64,000 nucleotides of DNA, taken from the NCBI GenBank assembly GCA_028291515.1, contig JAQGHU010000069.1:87419-151418 (forward strand), read 5' to 3'. The stretch is from Schlesneria sp. GTDB taxonomy: Bacteria; Planctomycetota; Planctomycetia; Planctomycetales; Planctomycetaceae. The notes below the pieces were generated by a model that did not search any database, had not been told where the DNA came from, and saw only the letters and a program-made list of their open reading frames with translations. This document shows, piece after piece, positions 33,864-43,092 of this stretch. The translations under genes were made by a program, and so were the position numbers. Position 1 is the first letter of the stretch; every line of letters begins with the position of its first letter.

Positions 33864-34967
33864 CTATTTGCCGGACTTGGGGGCGTCTCCTTTATTGCCA
33901 GTCCATGTGCGTCCCAGTACGGCTCGTTGCCCGATGGTTTCCCAGATTCTGTCTTGCAACTCGATTTCGGTCTTGGTTTTGGCGTCGAGTCGAAGTCCGC
34001 TGAGAGTCTTGCACTCCTTGAGCAGATGAAGATATTCGAGCCTGATTTGCGACGCCTTGATGTTTTCCAGCGGCAATGTCGCCAAGACTTTGAAGCACGC
34101 TCCGTTTACTTCCGTATTCGTCACATCCAGTTGCTTCAGTTTGTGACAATTCTTCAACCCCATCGCCAAGTCGTCGTTGAACCACTTTTCGGTACAAGTA
34201 AAGGAGTTCAAATCCGTCAACGCCGCAAAACCTTCTGGAGTAAACTTGCCGGAGATTAAAGTTAGACTTTGCAGAGTCGTCAGTGTGCCGATTTCTCGCA
34301 AGGCGACATCGGTTAGCCCTTCACCACCAATTACCAATGCTTCCAGTTTTGCACACGCTTTCAAATTGGTTAGACCTTGACCATCCCAAGGTGATTTCAG
34401 CAGCCGCAATGTCAACTCTTCGAGCTCGGTGAGCTGGTGGAACTGGTCAACATTCAATCGCTCCAGATTACTGGCACTGATACTGACGGTCATTACCTTC
34501 GGGAATCGATCAAGCATTTGAATTCCACCGGCAGCGTGATCGGAGATGCGCAGTTTGGTGACTTGTCTCAATACTGGCAGCGACTTCCAGTCGGCGGCGG
34601 TATGGTGTTTGGCGATTCCCAAATCCAGCTCGCGAAGGCTTCCGCACTGCCCCAACGGTTGCATTATCACAGGTGAGTGATCACGGGATTCAGCATCCCG
34701 CACAGGGACAGCTAATTGTGAAAGTGACGGTAATCTTGGTAGCAGAGCAATTGCTTCAGTAGTCGCTGCCGATCGACTGAAGCTGACATACGTCACTCGT
34801 TCTTTTGAACTGCGGCTCCATTGGAGTTTTGGATCGATGGCGAGCAACTTTTGGATTACGGCGCGATCAATCGGATTCAGCTTCTCCAGTTCGGGATCGG
34901 CGGCTTTTGTTGATTGAACGCAGATCACGCACAGCACACAGGCGAGCATTATCATCAGGCGGTTCAT
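33864..34967 (-). CDS. Exported leucine-rich-repeat protein
   Basis: A 367-residue protein with signal peptide MNRLMIMLACVLCVICVQSTK and a ribosome site GAGGTGA 6 bases before ATG. From about residue 75 it shows irregular 23-25-residue leucine-rich units (LRELDLGIAKH, LEELTLRLLKSP, LEALVIGGEGLTDVALREIG, LKQLDVTNTEVNGACFKVLA), the last units being the clearest, of the type abundant in planctomycetes. Such repeats form a curved binding surface; the partner is unknown. It starts 9 bp after the stop of the cyanophycinase-like gene, so it is the third gene of a three-gene exported-protein operon. Confidence 0.85.
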   Translation of the reverse strand: MNRLMIMLACVLCVICVQSTKAADPELEKLNPIDRAVIQKLLAIDPKLQWSRSSKERVTYVSFSRSAATTEAIALLPRLPSLSQLAVPVRDAESRDHSPVIMQPLGQCGSLRELDLGIAKHHTAADWKSLPVLRQVTKLRISDHAAGGIQMLDRFPKVMTVSISASNLERLNVDQFHQLTELEELTLRLLKSPWDGQGLTNLKACAKLEALVIGGEGLTDVALREIGTLTTLQSLTLISGKFTPEGFAALTDLNSFTCTEKWFNDDLAMGLKNCHKLKQLDVTNTEVNGACFKVLATLPLENIKASQIRLEYLHLLKECKTLSGLRLDAKTKTEIELQDRIWETIGQRAVLGRTWTGNKGDAPKSGK

Positions 34968-34976
34968 GATGTCACC

Positions 34977-37097
34977 TCATGGGTTACCGTAGTAGGGACC
35001 GTAGGGATCGGCGGGAATGATTATCCCTTGATTGACCCGCACAGTATAGGAGATTGGCGCGGTCGCCCACCCTTGGACATCGAAACCACCCTCGCCTGCT
35101 CGCAGGCGCAGCACTTCCGAAGGTGGCACTGTCAACGGATTTGGTGACGCGATTGTCGGACCGCCTGGGGCAGTAAAATACACAGCGCCTCCACCGGCGA
35201 CTTTGCCGACAGTGCCATCAATCATCAGCGCCGTCGCTTCATCAGCCATGATTGATCGAGATGCGGAAGATCCGAATGCACCAGACTGGACCACGAGGGC
35301 CAGGCTGCGCGCCATACGATCCCGTTCGCGGAAATGTGTATCGGTGACTAATCCGTCCAGCATCGGGATGTTGAGGAACGCCGGTCGAAACGATCGCATG
35401 AGCGGCGAATTAGGATTAGAGAGCGCCTCGGGCGACGTGATTCCATCGCCATCCAGTTGAGGCGTGTAAACAACACCTCCCAGCAGGTGCATTCCCGCGC
35501 TCCCCCCGCTAATCGGAATGCTACCCACCTTGGCCTGTAAAGCCGTCTGGACACCAGTACCTGCCCAGTTTGTGTAATAGATCGTCTGGTCGCCTCCCTG
35601 GATGAAAATCGCCGCGGCTTCGTTGATCGCCTGCACGACGGACGGCTCCCCTGCGACCCCTGGAGAATTGAGGACCAGGGCCGTGACGCAACTCCAAGAA
35701 TTACTATTCGATTCGGACGAAAACAGATCGTCGGCAGCGCTGCCGGAACCGCTCAGGATTACCAGTTTGCCTCCATTTCCGTGAGTGCGCAACCAAGTGA
35801 TTCCCTCGTCTGGAATACTTCCACTCCCAACCAACATGATCCCTGGCATCGGCATCCCCGGTGCCGGAGGATCATCCTTGCATTTCGAAGCCCGAGCGGA
35901 ACGGATCGTGACAGTGGCTTGCGAGGTGAGCCCGAGCGCCGTGTTTTGGATCTTGTACGTGAATGTATCGGAGAGACCATCTTGCTGCTGGTTCCAATAT
36001 GTGTCATCGTCGAGTTTCTTGTACGTGAAAGCGCCGTCACTAAGAATGGTGGCGTTTCCGTGCGTTCCGTCTTTGATCAAACTCAACGTCACATCCATAT
36101 CATTCGGTCTGATGTAATCATTTCGTCGCAAACCGTATGTGGATGTAACGACGAGATCTGCCGGCGGTAGAAAATTGTAGTCGTCATCGACCGCGATCAA
36201 GGCTTGGTCGCCGACAGTGTTGATATCCTCCTGGCGGCTCTTCGTTCGGCCAAGACTGTCGGTAGCCGTTACTTTCAGGGTGAGGTAACCGGCCGCTGCT
36301 GGAGTGATCTGCAATCGGGCCGATTGTCCGCCGCTGGGATAGGTCCCTTTCAGAAACTTGTTGCCTGGCAGCGCGACCCAGTTGTTTGATCCGTCTAGAA
36401 CCTGCAGGGTGACCGTCGCCCCAACTGCGGGTGTCATGTTCTCCGTTGGCAGGATTTCAAACGAGATCGTGGTGTCCTGGGTATCCATTTCGGACTTGTT
36501 GCCCGGTCCCCCGGGAAAGATTTCGCGCAGATTGGCAATGGCGGCCACACCGACTTTCATCCGCGTGGGGGCAGTCAGAGTCAGATACGGGTCTTCGTTG
36601 GCTGTCGCCGTGCCGCCGATACCCAGCATGACGACCCCGTCAACATCCCCTTCCCCCGTGTACAGAGTATTTTTGTATTTGATGGTGACGGTATAGCTCT
36701 TGCCCGCCTCCAGAACTCCGTCGCATTTCTGGAATGATTGGGCCAGGTTCGGCAATGCTTGACCTTGACCGTATCGGCTCAGTGCCGTCCGAGGCGTTCC
36801 TGTCGCCATATCCGTGATCGTTACGGTGACCCCATCGTCGCTGAAGGCGTACAGGGTGATCGGAGCACTGACGTCCGAAATCACGAATGAAAAAGTGCGG
36901 TCATCGAAGTTCGTCTGACCAGCACTGCCGACGCTATGAAATCCCAGTTTCGATGGATCATCGATGAACATCTGGCATTGGCTGCGAAGTTGCTCCTCTG
37001 TCATATTGCCCAAAAACTGGAACATCTCGCCGGCGCTGGCCGCAGACCCAAAACCAGCGAACACCAGCAATAAAACTGTCGCCAAGGGAAAACGCAC
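34977..37097 (-). CDS. Secreted Ig-like/S51 (cyanophycinase-like) peptidase
   Basis: A 706-residue secreted protein (signal peptide MRFPLATVLLLVFAGFGSAA). Residues about 25-165 form a beta-rich domain, 170-300 a bacterial Ig-like or Big-type domain (LTLKVTATDSLGRTKSRQED), and 300-400 a cadherin-like or VCBS-like module (AVDDDYNFLPP, DTFTYKIQNT). A C-terminal S51/cyanophycinase-type domain (about 415-690) has GKLVILSGSGS, IFIQGGDQTIYY, the nucleophile elbow SGGSAG with Ser533, and DTHFRERDRMARS supplying the His. Cyanophycinases cut beta-Asp-Arg polymer, and extracellular forms are known; whether this enzyme takes cyanophycin or another isopeptide is not shown. It is the middle gene of an exported-protein operon. 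Confidence 0.85.
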   Translation of the reverse strand: MRFPLATVLLLVFAGFGSAASAGEMFQFLGNMTEEQLRSQCQMFIDDPSKLGFHSVGSAGQTNFDDRTFSFVISDVSAPITLYAFSDDGVTVTITDMATGTPRTALSRYGQGQALPNLAQSFQKCDGVLEAGKSYTVTIKYKNTLYTGEGDVDGVVMLGIGGTATANEDPYLTLTAPTRMKVGVAAIANLREIFPGGPGNKSEMDTQDTTISFEILPTENMTPAVGATVTLQVLDGSNNWVALPGNKFLKGTYPSGGQSARLQITPAAAGYLTLKVTATDSLGRTKSRQEDINTVGDQALIAVDDDYNFLPPADLVVTSTYGLRRNDYIRPNDMDVTLSLIKDGTHGNATILSDGAFTYKKLDDDTYWNQQQDGLSDTFTYKIQNTALGLTSQATVTIRSARASKCKDDPPAPGMPMPGIMLVGSGSIPDEGITWLRTHGNGGKLVILSGSGSAADDLFSSESNSNSWSCVTALVLNSPGVAGEPSVVQAINEAAAIFIQGGDQTIYYTNWAGTGVQTALQAKVGSIPISGGSAGMHLLGGVVYTPQLDGDGITSPEALSNPNSPLMRSFRPAFLNIPMLDGLVTDTHFRERDRMARSLALVVQSGAFGSSASRSIMADEATALMIDGTVGKVAGGGAVYFTAPGGPTIASPNPLTVPPSEVLRLRAGEGGFDVQGWATAPISYTVRVNQGIIIPADPYGPYYGNP

Positions 37098-37160
37098 TTT
37101 GAGGTTCCTCTCTCAAATGAATCGAGTGATCGATGTTTCGCGAGTGTGATTTTCAAGCGG

Positions 37161-37997
37161 TCACTTTTTTTTAACCCCCTTCGCTGCCTGTTCCTTTTCG
37201 TAGGCTTCCTTTTGAGCAGCCAGCGATCTCGCATACTCGTGGGCACCGTTTCTCATATTGATATTGAAATCGCTGATTCTTCCCAATTCCTCGATCGCCT
37301 CGTCGTATCTCCGTTGCTTGCTGAGGCACTTAGCGAGGGCGATGCGGGTGGCGTCTTCGCCGCTCTGCTCCGAAGGCGTCTCCAAGGCCATGCGCAAGAC
37401 GGCCTCCTGCTTGACGTACTGTTGCGCTTTCCCATAAATGGCGATGGCCGATTGCTGCATTCCATCGCGATTCGAGGCTCGTCCTGGCAGAGGATTAGCG
37501 AGTGCGAAGTTCACCATCTGGTAAGCATCGCAAACGCTGACCGCCAGAGGGTAATCTTGCAGCACATAGATATTGACCAGGATCCAATGAACGACCAGCA
37601 CGGCACTGCGCCGAACTTCGAGATCTTTGTGAATGAGCAGTCGGTCGACCAAGGCGAGGTCGCGGCCAAACAACAGATAAAGTTTTGGTCGGTCATTTTT
37701 GGCTGCGCTGTAATCCTGCGTGAGCGGGCCGGGGTCGATCGGTCCGGTGATTTCCTGCAGCGAGCGGGGGATCGGTCGCTTGGCTTGCTTCGCGAGATAT
37801 TCGCGAATCTGCTTCCGCAGTTTTACGACCTCGGGCGTGGGCCGCGGGATTTCGCTCAAGTTCGGCTTTTCTTCCGCCTTGACCTGCCTGGTGACCGAGA
37901 CCTTCGGTTCTTCCGAAAACACTGTAGGCAAGCAGAAGATCGCCAGGAAGCTTGATGTGATGAATGATTTAAGTGTTTGTGTGTCAGGGTGGATCAT
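37161..37997 (-). CDS. Exported TPR-like helical protein
   Basis: A 278-residue protein with an N-terminal hydrophobic leader (SFITSSFLAIFCLPTVFS) after a polar start. The rest is helical, with one recognisable tetratricopeptide unit near the C-terminus (ATRIALAKCLSKQRRYDEAI, then EELGRI) and a highly charged tail (KEAYEKEQAAKGVKKK). No enzyme motif. It is followed 63 bp downstream by the cyanophycinase-like gene on the same strand and is probably the first gene of that operon. Family not recognised. Confidence 0.7.
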   Translation of the reverse strand: MIHPDTQTLKSFITSSFLAIFCLPTVFSEEPKVSVTRQVKAEEKPNLSEIPRPTPEVVKLRKQIREYLAKQAKRPIPRSLQEITGPIDPGPLTQDYSAAKNDRPKLYLLFGRDLALVDRLLIHKDLEVRRSAVLVVHWILVNIYVLQDYPLAVSVCDAYQMVNFALANPLPGRASNRDGMQQSAIAIYGKAQQYVKQEAVLRMALETPSEQSGEDATRIALAKCLSKQRRYDEAIEELGRISDFNINMRNGAHEYARSLAAQKEAYEKEQAAKGVKKK

Positions 37998-38210
37998 GAT
38001 GCGTCTCTGTGTGGACGATTTTGTGGTTTATACCTGATTGTCTTGTGTCGATCTGCTTTAGTCAAACGAGCCGGGTGTGACAAATCGTTGCTGATTTTCA
38101 TTCGTAAGCTGTTACCCCGATGGATTTGGGAGAGTCATTCCCGCCGGTCTTGAGATAGAATCTTTCCCGCTCATCTCCCGACGTTTCGCACTCCATTCGC
38201 AGGATGCATC

Positions 38211-38765
38211 ATGGGATTCACCGTCTATTACCGGTCGACCGAACCGCTGGAATCCGACAAGGCGGCGCAGATTCGGTTTGCCCTGCGAGCAGCGAATGAG
38301 GGCCGGACGTGGCTCAGTTGCGAACCAGCGCATTTGTTCCTCGATCAAGAGGACGGTCATCTGCTGGGAGGAAGCAAGCCTAATTTCACGCCTCATCCCG
38401 ACGATGTTGCTTCCGCCGAGGCCGAAGGGTTGCCCGATGGAACCCTCATGGATGTGCTGCGAATTCTGTGTGACATCTCTGAGGAACACGGCGTCGATTG
38501 GGAATTCAGCCACGACCACGATCCGGGCGCGATCGGCTCGATCCGACAGGGGACGCCCGATTCTCGATTGGTCGGCGAGTTAGAACAGATCTCCGAACTC
38601 GGGAGTTTGCTGGAAGAACTCGAATCCGAGTTTGAAACCGAACTGCTGCAGGAAACCGGCGACGACGATTTCGACGACGAGAATGAATCGCCGTCGAAAA
38701 GAAATCAGCGTAAGGATGACGACAACGATCCGCCGATTCTCAAGTTATTTCCCGGTGATTCCTGA
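38211..38765 (+). CDS. Conserved hypothetical protein with acidic tail, 184 residues
   Basis: The start is ATG 6 bases after AGGA (MGFTVYYRSTEPLESDKAAQ). Residues 1-115 form an alpha/beta domain with several conserved-looking His and Asp positions (TPHPDDVASAEAEGLPDGTL, EEHGVDWEFSHDHDPG). Residues 125-184 are extremely acidic, almost an Asp/Glu coil, then a short hydrophobic end (PPILKLFPGDS). It is cytoplasmic. I believe relatives occur in planctomycetes without known function. It converges on the GYF protein gene. Confidence 0.75.
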   Translation: MGFTVYYRSTEPLESDKAAQIRFALRAANEGRTWLSCEPAHLFLDQEDGHLLGGSKPNFTPHPDDVASAEAEGLPDGTLMDVLRILCDISEEHGVDWEFSHDHDPGAIGSIRQGTPDSRLVGELEQISELGSLLEELESEFETELLQETGDDDFDDENESPSKRNQRKDDDNDPPILKLFPGDS

Positions 38766-38820
38766 AGCGGGACGGGAGGGGACGGCCGCCAATCATGTTG
38801 GAGCGGATGGTCTGCCTCAG

Positions 38821-38846
38821 GGAGGGCGAGGTGCCTTGCCCTCCCA
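38821..38846. terminator. Hairpin between convergent genes (short form of repeat family C)
   Basis: GGGAGGGCGAGG and CCTTGCCCTCCC form a 12-bp stem with one mismatch and a 2-base loop, midway in the 165-bp gap between genes ending at 38765 and 38931. The stem sequence is the outer part of repeat family C. It probably serves both genes as a terminator, although there is no T run. A CCGTGGCACC remnant of family B follows at 38882. Confidence 0.5.
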
Positions 38847-38930
38847 AACACGAACGCACCGCCCTGTCGCGGTCACTAAGTCCGTGGCACCAGCTTCACC
38901 CTTTGTGCTAGCGGAACCGTGCACGATCAT

Positions 38931-39908
38931 TTAGCCTGGACTGTCTCCATGCATGATGATAGTGAAGTGCTCGCTATAGGCAACGCCGTCGTCGGCGTGA
39001 AGTCGCAAGTGACCACGAACACGGGTCAAGCTTGGTTTCGCGGTTCCGCGAAACCAAAATAGCAGTGTCGCTGCTGACATTGCCTGGACCGTGATTTTCA
39101 GAGGGAATCGGATCGTGGCTCCCTCCTGCACGCCGTCCAGGCGAATCGAGACATGCCCTTTGTGATCCAGCGGTGGATAGACCTTGGTCCCGACTTCTTC
39201 GTAGTCGCGCTTCTCAACCAGTTCCGGCAGAAACTCACCCTCAGTCACATCCAGGGCGGTGGTCGAGCAATTAAAGATTGTGACGCGGATCGTGGTGTGT
39301 TCGACTCGTTCGTCATCGACCAGGGGATCGCGACCGTTGGCGTTGGACTTTTCATTCACCTGCTGAGTAATGACGGCCATGTTGGTGATCATCAGATCGC
39401 CGGCCAATTCGGGGCGAGCAATAAACGCCGCCAGGGCCTGCCGATTCAGCTGCGTCATGGTCAGTGAATGCTCGTTCAGATACTTGCGAACGGCGCGATT
39501 GAGGACCGGCGAGATCGCTTCGCGGAAGCCGACAAAATCGTAGAACTCGACCGACGGCGGCTTCGTCCCTTGATCGGGATCCTCTTCATTCAGCGAAATG
39601 ATGATGGTGGGGGAGGAGCGAGGCTGAGTCGCTGGCGCTGTTTCGCCGGGATGATGAGCGGTCGTATCTTCGACAACCGGCAGCGTCGTGGACGACTTCG
39701 GCTTCATACGCAGCGGGATGGCGGGCGGCTGGTGTTCTGGTTCCGGCAGTAATCCTTTCACTCGCTCGGCAAATAGCCACTTCCCTTCGACGCCTCGTCG
39801 AACCATTGTGTCACGTTGGATTTGCCCGGTCTCGACCTTCGACTTGAGCTCCGCCGCGTTAAACGGCCCCAGTTCCTGGCCCATCACTTGAAAATACCAA
39901 TCGCGCAT
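38931..39908 (-). CDS. GYF_2 (DUF4339) domain protein
   Basis: A 325-residue protein. The start chosen is MRDWYFQVMGQELGPFNAAE; 15 further upstream codons are not leader-like. Residues 2-50 are a GYF_2 domain (W-Y-F, GPF, LKSKVETGQIQRDTMVRRG, GKWLFAERV), a small module that binds proline-rich peptides. A Pro-rich linker follows (about 52-110), then a domain from about 120 with a HEAT-free helical part and a C-terminal beta-sandwich (EHTTIRVTIFNCSTTALDVT; HVSIRLDGVQEGATIRFPLK). No membrane span is evident. Function unknown. Confidence 0.8.
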   Translation of the reverse strand: MRDWYFQVMGQELGPFNAAELKSKVETGQIQRDTMVRRGVEGKWLFAERVKGLLPEPEHQPPAIPLRMKPKSSTTLPVVEDTTAHHPGETAPATQPRSSPTIIISLNEEDPDQGTKPPSVEFYDFVGFREAISPVLNRAVRKYLNEHSLTMTQLNRQALAAFIARPELAGDLMITNMAVITQQVNEKSNANGRDPLVDDERVEHTTIRVTIFNCSTTALDVTEGEFLPELVEKRDYEEVGTKVYPPLDHKGHVSIRLDGVQEGATIRFPLKITVQAMSAATLLFWFRGTAKPSLTRVRGHLRLHADDGVAYSEHFTIIMHGDSPG

Positions 39909-40117
39909 TGGAAGGTCTCGTGACTCACTGAGGCAAAAGCTGTTGATCTGCACAGAAGCTATGGCAGTGGCAGATCGCAGTCAATCTGCTGCGGACGCCG
40001 GCCAAAACTGCCGCTCGTCGACGCATCTTGACCAACCAAGGGCAATTCAATACACCATCCGGCATCCAACCACTAGTACAATCTGTGCGACTAGTAGCAC
40101 CCATCGCAAGGCTCGTG

Positions 40118-41200
40118 ATGAACGGACTTCGTCTGTCTTTGACAGGGCTGATTTTGTCGGCTGCCACTTCAACGGCAATGGCACAATCGTACGCTACTCC
40201 TTCGGTCGTCATGCCCGGTTATAGAACCGTGGGAACAGTCGATCGTGCGGCACTCGGTCCGGGACACCCAGAATCAGCCGTTGCGCCGAATGGGGTGCGC
40301 ATCCAGCACCCCACTCAAATCGAGGCAGAATTGAAGGTCCTGGCGGAACAGTTAGCAACAGCTGGCTTATCGGATGAGGCTCGTGTGCTCGGGGCTCTGG
40401 AGGGACGGATTCATGAGGTGCATTTCAACCGATTGATGCTGGCACATCAGCAACAACCCGCCGATGTCGCTAAAACTCAGATCTCGCTAAAAATCCAGTT
40501 GATCGAAGTCATACAAACACCGCAAACAGACTTGGCAATCGACATGCTGTTTGATCGACCTCCAAAGAGTCGATCGAGCACTCAACCAAACTTGACTCAG
40601 ATTCTGGCGAGTGACAAGGTCGAAACGTGGCTTAAAGAAGTAGTCACGACTGGCCACTTGAAGCCGGCGTCTCAACTGCAATCGATGACGCTGGCCGGTC
40701 GTTCGACCCAATTTCGATTCGGACGAAAACTGGGAAACGTGGGAGTAACTGACTCCAATGCGAATTCAAGTGTCTCCGATGGTCTTTTTAGCGAAGCTGT
40801 CGCCCTGTCTGATGATTCCAAGTTTGCTGGAACCGTCCTCGTTGCAAAGACGGAAATGCTTCCAGGTGATCTGATTGGTCTGACAGTGCTTGCCGAGAAT
40901 CGAGAACCAAGTCCTTCGGGAACTGATAAGGTGCGAATTCAGACCAATGTCGATCTTCGCACGGGGCAAACCCTCGTTCTGATGGGACTACAAACTTACT
41001 CGATGCAAACTGAAGTCACGCGTATCCCGAAGTTGGGCGATATCCCGATGATGGGTCGACTCTTTAGTTCACGTCGATCAACGCAGGTCGTCACAGACCG
41101 CTTACTGACGATCACGCCTGAAATCGTCCGTCCACAGGCTGACGGCATTTCATCTAACCGGATCGTGCAGCCGACCGCTCACTCGACATCATCGCGATGA
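40118..41200 (+). CDS. Short exported secretin-like (type II/III secretion) domain protein
   Basis: A 360-residue protein from the ATG 6 bases after AAGG; the signal peptide is MNGLRLSLTGLILSAATSTA with cleavage at AMA-Q. The C-terminal 120 residues match the secretin domain: VDLRTGQTLVLMGLQTYSMQ, EVTRIPKLGDIPMMGRLFSS and RLLTITPEIVRP. The N-terminal half lacks the several N0-N1-N2 ring domains of GspD or PilQ, having only one helical region and one beta-rich stretch (SLKIQLIEVIQT). Planctomycetes carry many such shortened secretin-like proteins; whether they form a pore is unknown. No other secretion genes lie beside it. Confidence 0.82.
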   Translation: MNGLRLSLTGLILSAATSTAMAQSYATPSVVMPGYRTVGTVDRAALGPGHPESAVAPNGVRIQHPTQIEAELKVLAEQLATAGLSDEARVLGALEGRIHEVHFNRLMLAHQQQPADVAKTQISLKIQLIEVIQTPQTDLAIDMLFDRPPKSRSSTQPNLTQILASDKVETWLKEVVTTGHLKPASQLQSMTLAGRSTQFRFGRKLGNVGVTDSNANSSVSDGLFSEAVALSDDSKFAGTVLVAKTEMLPGDLIGLTVLAENREPSPSGTDKVRIQTNVDLRTGQTLVLMGLQTYSMQTEVTRIPKLGDIPMMGRLFSSRRSTQVVTDRLLTITPEIVRPQADGISSNRIVQPTAHSTSSR

Positions 41201-41545
41201 TTGTCGGTCTCTTGTGAGTTGAGGCAAGCAGAGCCCTATCGAGATGACAAGGCTTCCCAGGAACTCGACTTAAAAGAGGGCTTACGCCCAATGAAGATGC
41301 CAGGGGACTGACATCGACTGACATCCCCGCTCCGAAAGACGAACCGGTCAAAGGTGATTGTCCCTGACTGATCTCTTCTTGACCACGTATCGCTTCGGTC
41401 TCGCGCGAGGAAGCTTGTCCACGATCTGCGGCTTCTCATCTCCCTTTAATGAAGCCGTTCTACCATTCCGGCGGAATGACAACTGAATCTCATTTCTGGC
41501 CGAGGTTGGCCAGTGACCGGTTGTCTCTTGTTCAGGAGTGGAAGC
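41201..41545. other. Intergenic region, nothing recognised
   Basis: 345 bp between two plus-strand genes, without gene, repeat or clear hairpin. It presumably holds the promoter of the following gene. Confidence 0.5.
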
Positions 41546-42361
41546 ATGTTACGTCAACGTTTCAGCAGATTAGTCGCGGGAGCTTTGCTGGCGGTCGGAG
41601 CAATCGGGGGTACCGCATACTGGCTGGAAGCACGGGAGCCACTGCGCGTTCCCAACGTCTTTCGAACTGAGGAGAAACCAACCATGCATAGTGGACGAGT
41701 CCAAAAATTGCTGAAGAACGATCGCGGCGATGTGGATGGCCTGCAATTTGCCGATGGCTTCGATGTGCACTTCCCGCCACATGTTGGCCGACGCGTCGTC
41801 GAGCTGATTGAAACAGGCGCGGAAGCGAGTGTCTGGGGACGAAAAGATACGAAACCTCGAGGTGAAGTGGTCTTTGAAGCGAGTCGTATCGAAAGTGGTA
41901 ACGAGACGATTCAAGTGGATCGCCCTCGCCCTCCTGCTGGACCACCAACCGGACCCCGAGGGAAACGCGGAGCGGAGCAACCGATGAATGCGACGGGGAC
42001 GATTGTCGACTTCACCGCCAACCATCATGGAGATGTCGATGGCCTACTGCTGGCCGACGACACGGAAGTGAAGTTTCCGCCGCACCTCGGTGAACAACTG
42101 CAAAGCATCGTGAAAGTGGGTGATAAGATTGAAATCGAAGGGCGCCGCCATGTCACACCTCACGGCGATATTCATCTCCATGCCGATCTGATCCACTCTC
42201 CTAATGGCAAGACCTGGAGTCGTGACGAATTTGCCGGACGTCGGCCTGCGCCTGTCGATCCGGTCGTAAATGGTCGCGATCGTACACCTCAACCGACCAA
42301 TGCCGAGGTCATGAAGGAACTGACTGCGATCCGTCGCATGCTGGAAGATTTGAAGCGATAG
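41546..42361 (+). CDS. Exported protein with two copies of an OB-like domain
   Basis: A 271-residue protein starting MLRQRFSRLVAGALLAVGAI, a signal peptide or N-terminal anchor, with GGAAG close before the ATG. Two homologous ~70-residue units follow: one around NDRGDVDGLQFADGFDVHFP with a following PPHVG, the other around HHGDVDGLLLADDTEVKFPP with the same PPHLG. Each begins with a GxV/GTI strand and ends with a V.GR strand, as in small OB-fold barrels. The tail is a short helix (EVMKELTAIRRMLEDLKR). It lies just upstream of a two-component system, separated by a strong hairpin, so it might be the sensor's envelope partner (inference). Confidence 0.72.
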   Translation: MLRQRFSRLVAGALLAVGAIGGTAYWLEAREPLRVPNVFRTEEKPTMHSGRVQKLLKNDRGDVDGLQFADGFDVHFPPHVGRRVVELIETGAEASVWGRKDTKPRGEVVFEASRIESGNETIQVDRPRPPAGPPTGPRGKRGAEQPMNATGTIVDFTANHHGDVDGLLLADDTEVKFPPHLGEQLQSIVKVGDKIEIEGRRHVTPHGDIHLHADLIHSPNGKTWSRDEFAGRRPAPVDPVVNGRDRTPQPTNAEVMKELTAIRRMLEDLKR

Positions 42362-42387
42362 TCAGACTGCGTGTTTTTGTTTTCGAA

Positions 42388-42420
42388 TCCGGCGTCCCGA
42401 CAGATAATCGGGACGCCGGA
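42388..42420. terminator. Perfect 13-bp hairpin between envelope gene and response regulator
   Basis: TCCGGCGTCCCGA and its exact complement enclose a 7-base loop, 27 bases after the upstream stop and 19 before the regulator start. There is no T run after it; a T-rich stretch precedes it. Possible factor-dependent terminator or attenuator that separates the two units. Confidence 0.45.
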
Positions 42421-42438
42421 CTCTTGAAAGCCACTGCG

Positions 42439-43092
42439 ATGCGAATCCTTGTGATCGAAGATCAAGCCGACTTGCGACGCCTGGTGCAAGGCATCCTGGA
42501 AGAAGACGGCTATGCCGTGGATGCCGCGGCCGATGGTGCCGATGGATTGGCGAAGGCTCAAGCGTGGCCTTACGATGCCATTGTGCTGGATCTGATGTTG
42601 CCGAAAATCGATGGGTGGGATGTGCTGGAGCAACTACGCGAGACACACAAAACACCTGTGCTGATTCTGTCAGCGCGCGATGCTCTTGCTGATCGCGTTC
42701 TCGGCCTGGACATCGGTGCCGACGACTATCTCTCCAAGCCGTTTGAACGGCCGGAACTACTGGCTCGACTACGGGCGCTGATTCGGCGCACAGCAGGACA
42801 AGCGAAATCAACGCTCACGATCAAAAACCTGCAAGTGGATTTGATCGGTCGCACGATCACTCGCGATGAAGAAATCATCACGCTGACCGCTCGGGAGTAC
42901 ATGCTGTTTGAGTATCTGGCCCTGCACCGCGGAAAGGTCATCTCGCGAACTGAACTTTATGATCATCTGTTCGATGAGAACGACGAAACGCTGTCGAATC
43001 TATTGGATGTGTACATCTCGTACCTTCGCAAGAAACTTGGTGCCGATGTGATCGAAACACGGAGAGGACTGGGCTATGTCATCCCCGAGTGA
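42439..43092 (+). CDS. OmpR/PhoB-type response regulator
   Basis: A 217-residue two-domain regulator starting MRILVIEDQADLRRLVQGIL (a TTG five codons upstream is in frame but lacks support). The receiver has E7-D8, phospho-acceptor D51 (IVLDLMLPKIDGWD), the S/T switch in LILSAR, and K101 in SKPF. The C-terminal winged helix (about 130-217) has ITLTAREYMLFEYLALHRGK and a recognition helix followed by LLDVYISYLRKKLG. It binds DNA as a dimer on phosphorylation. It overlaps the kinase gene by 17 bp, so the pair is co-translated. Confidence 0.95.
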   Translation: MRILVIEDQADLRRLVQGILEEDGYAVDAAADGADGLAKAQAWPYDAIVLDLMLPKIDGWDVLEQLRETHKTPVLILSARDALADRVLGLDIGADDYLSKPFERPELLARLRALIRRTAGQAKSTLTIKNLQVDLIGRTITRDEEIITLTAREYMLFEYLALHRGKVISRTELYDHLFDENDETLSNLLDVYISYLRKKLGADVIETRRGLGYVIPE

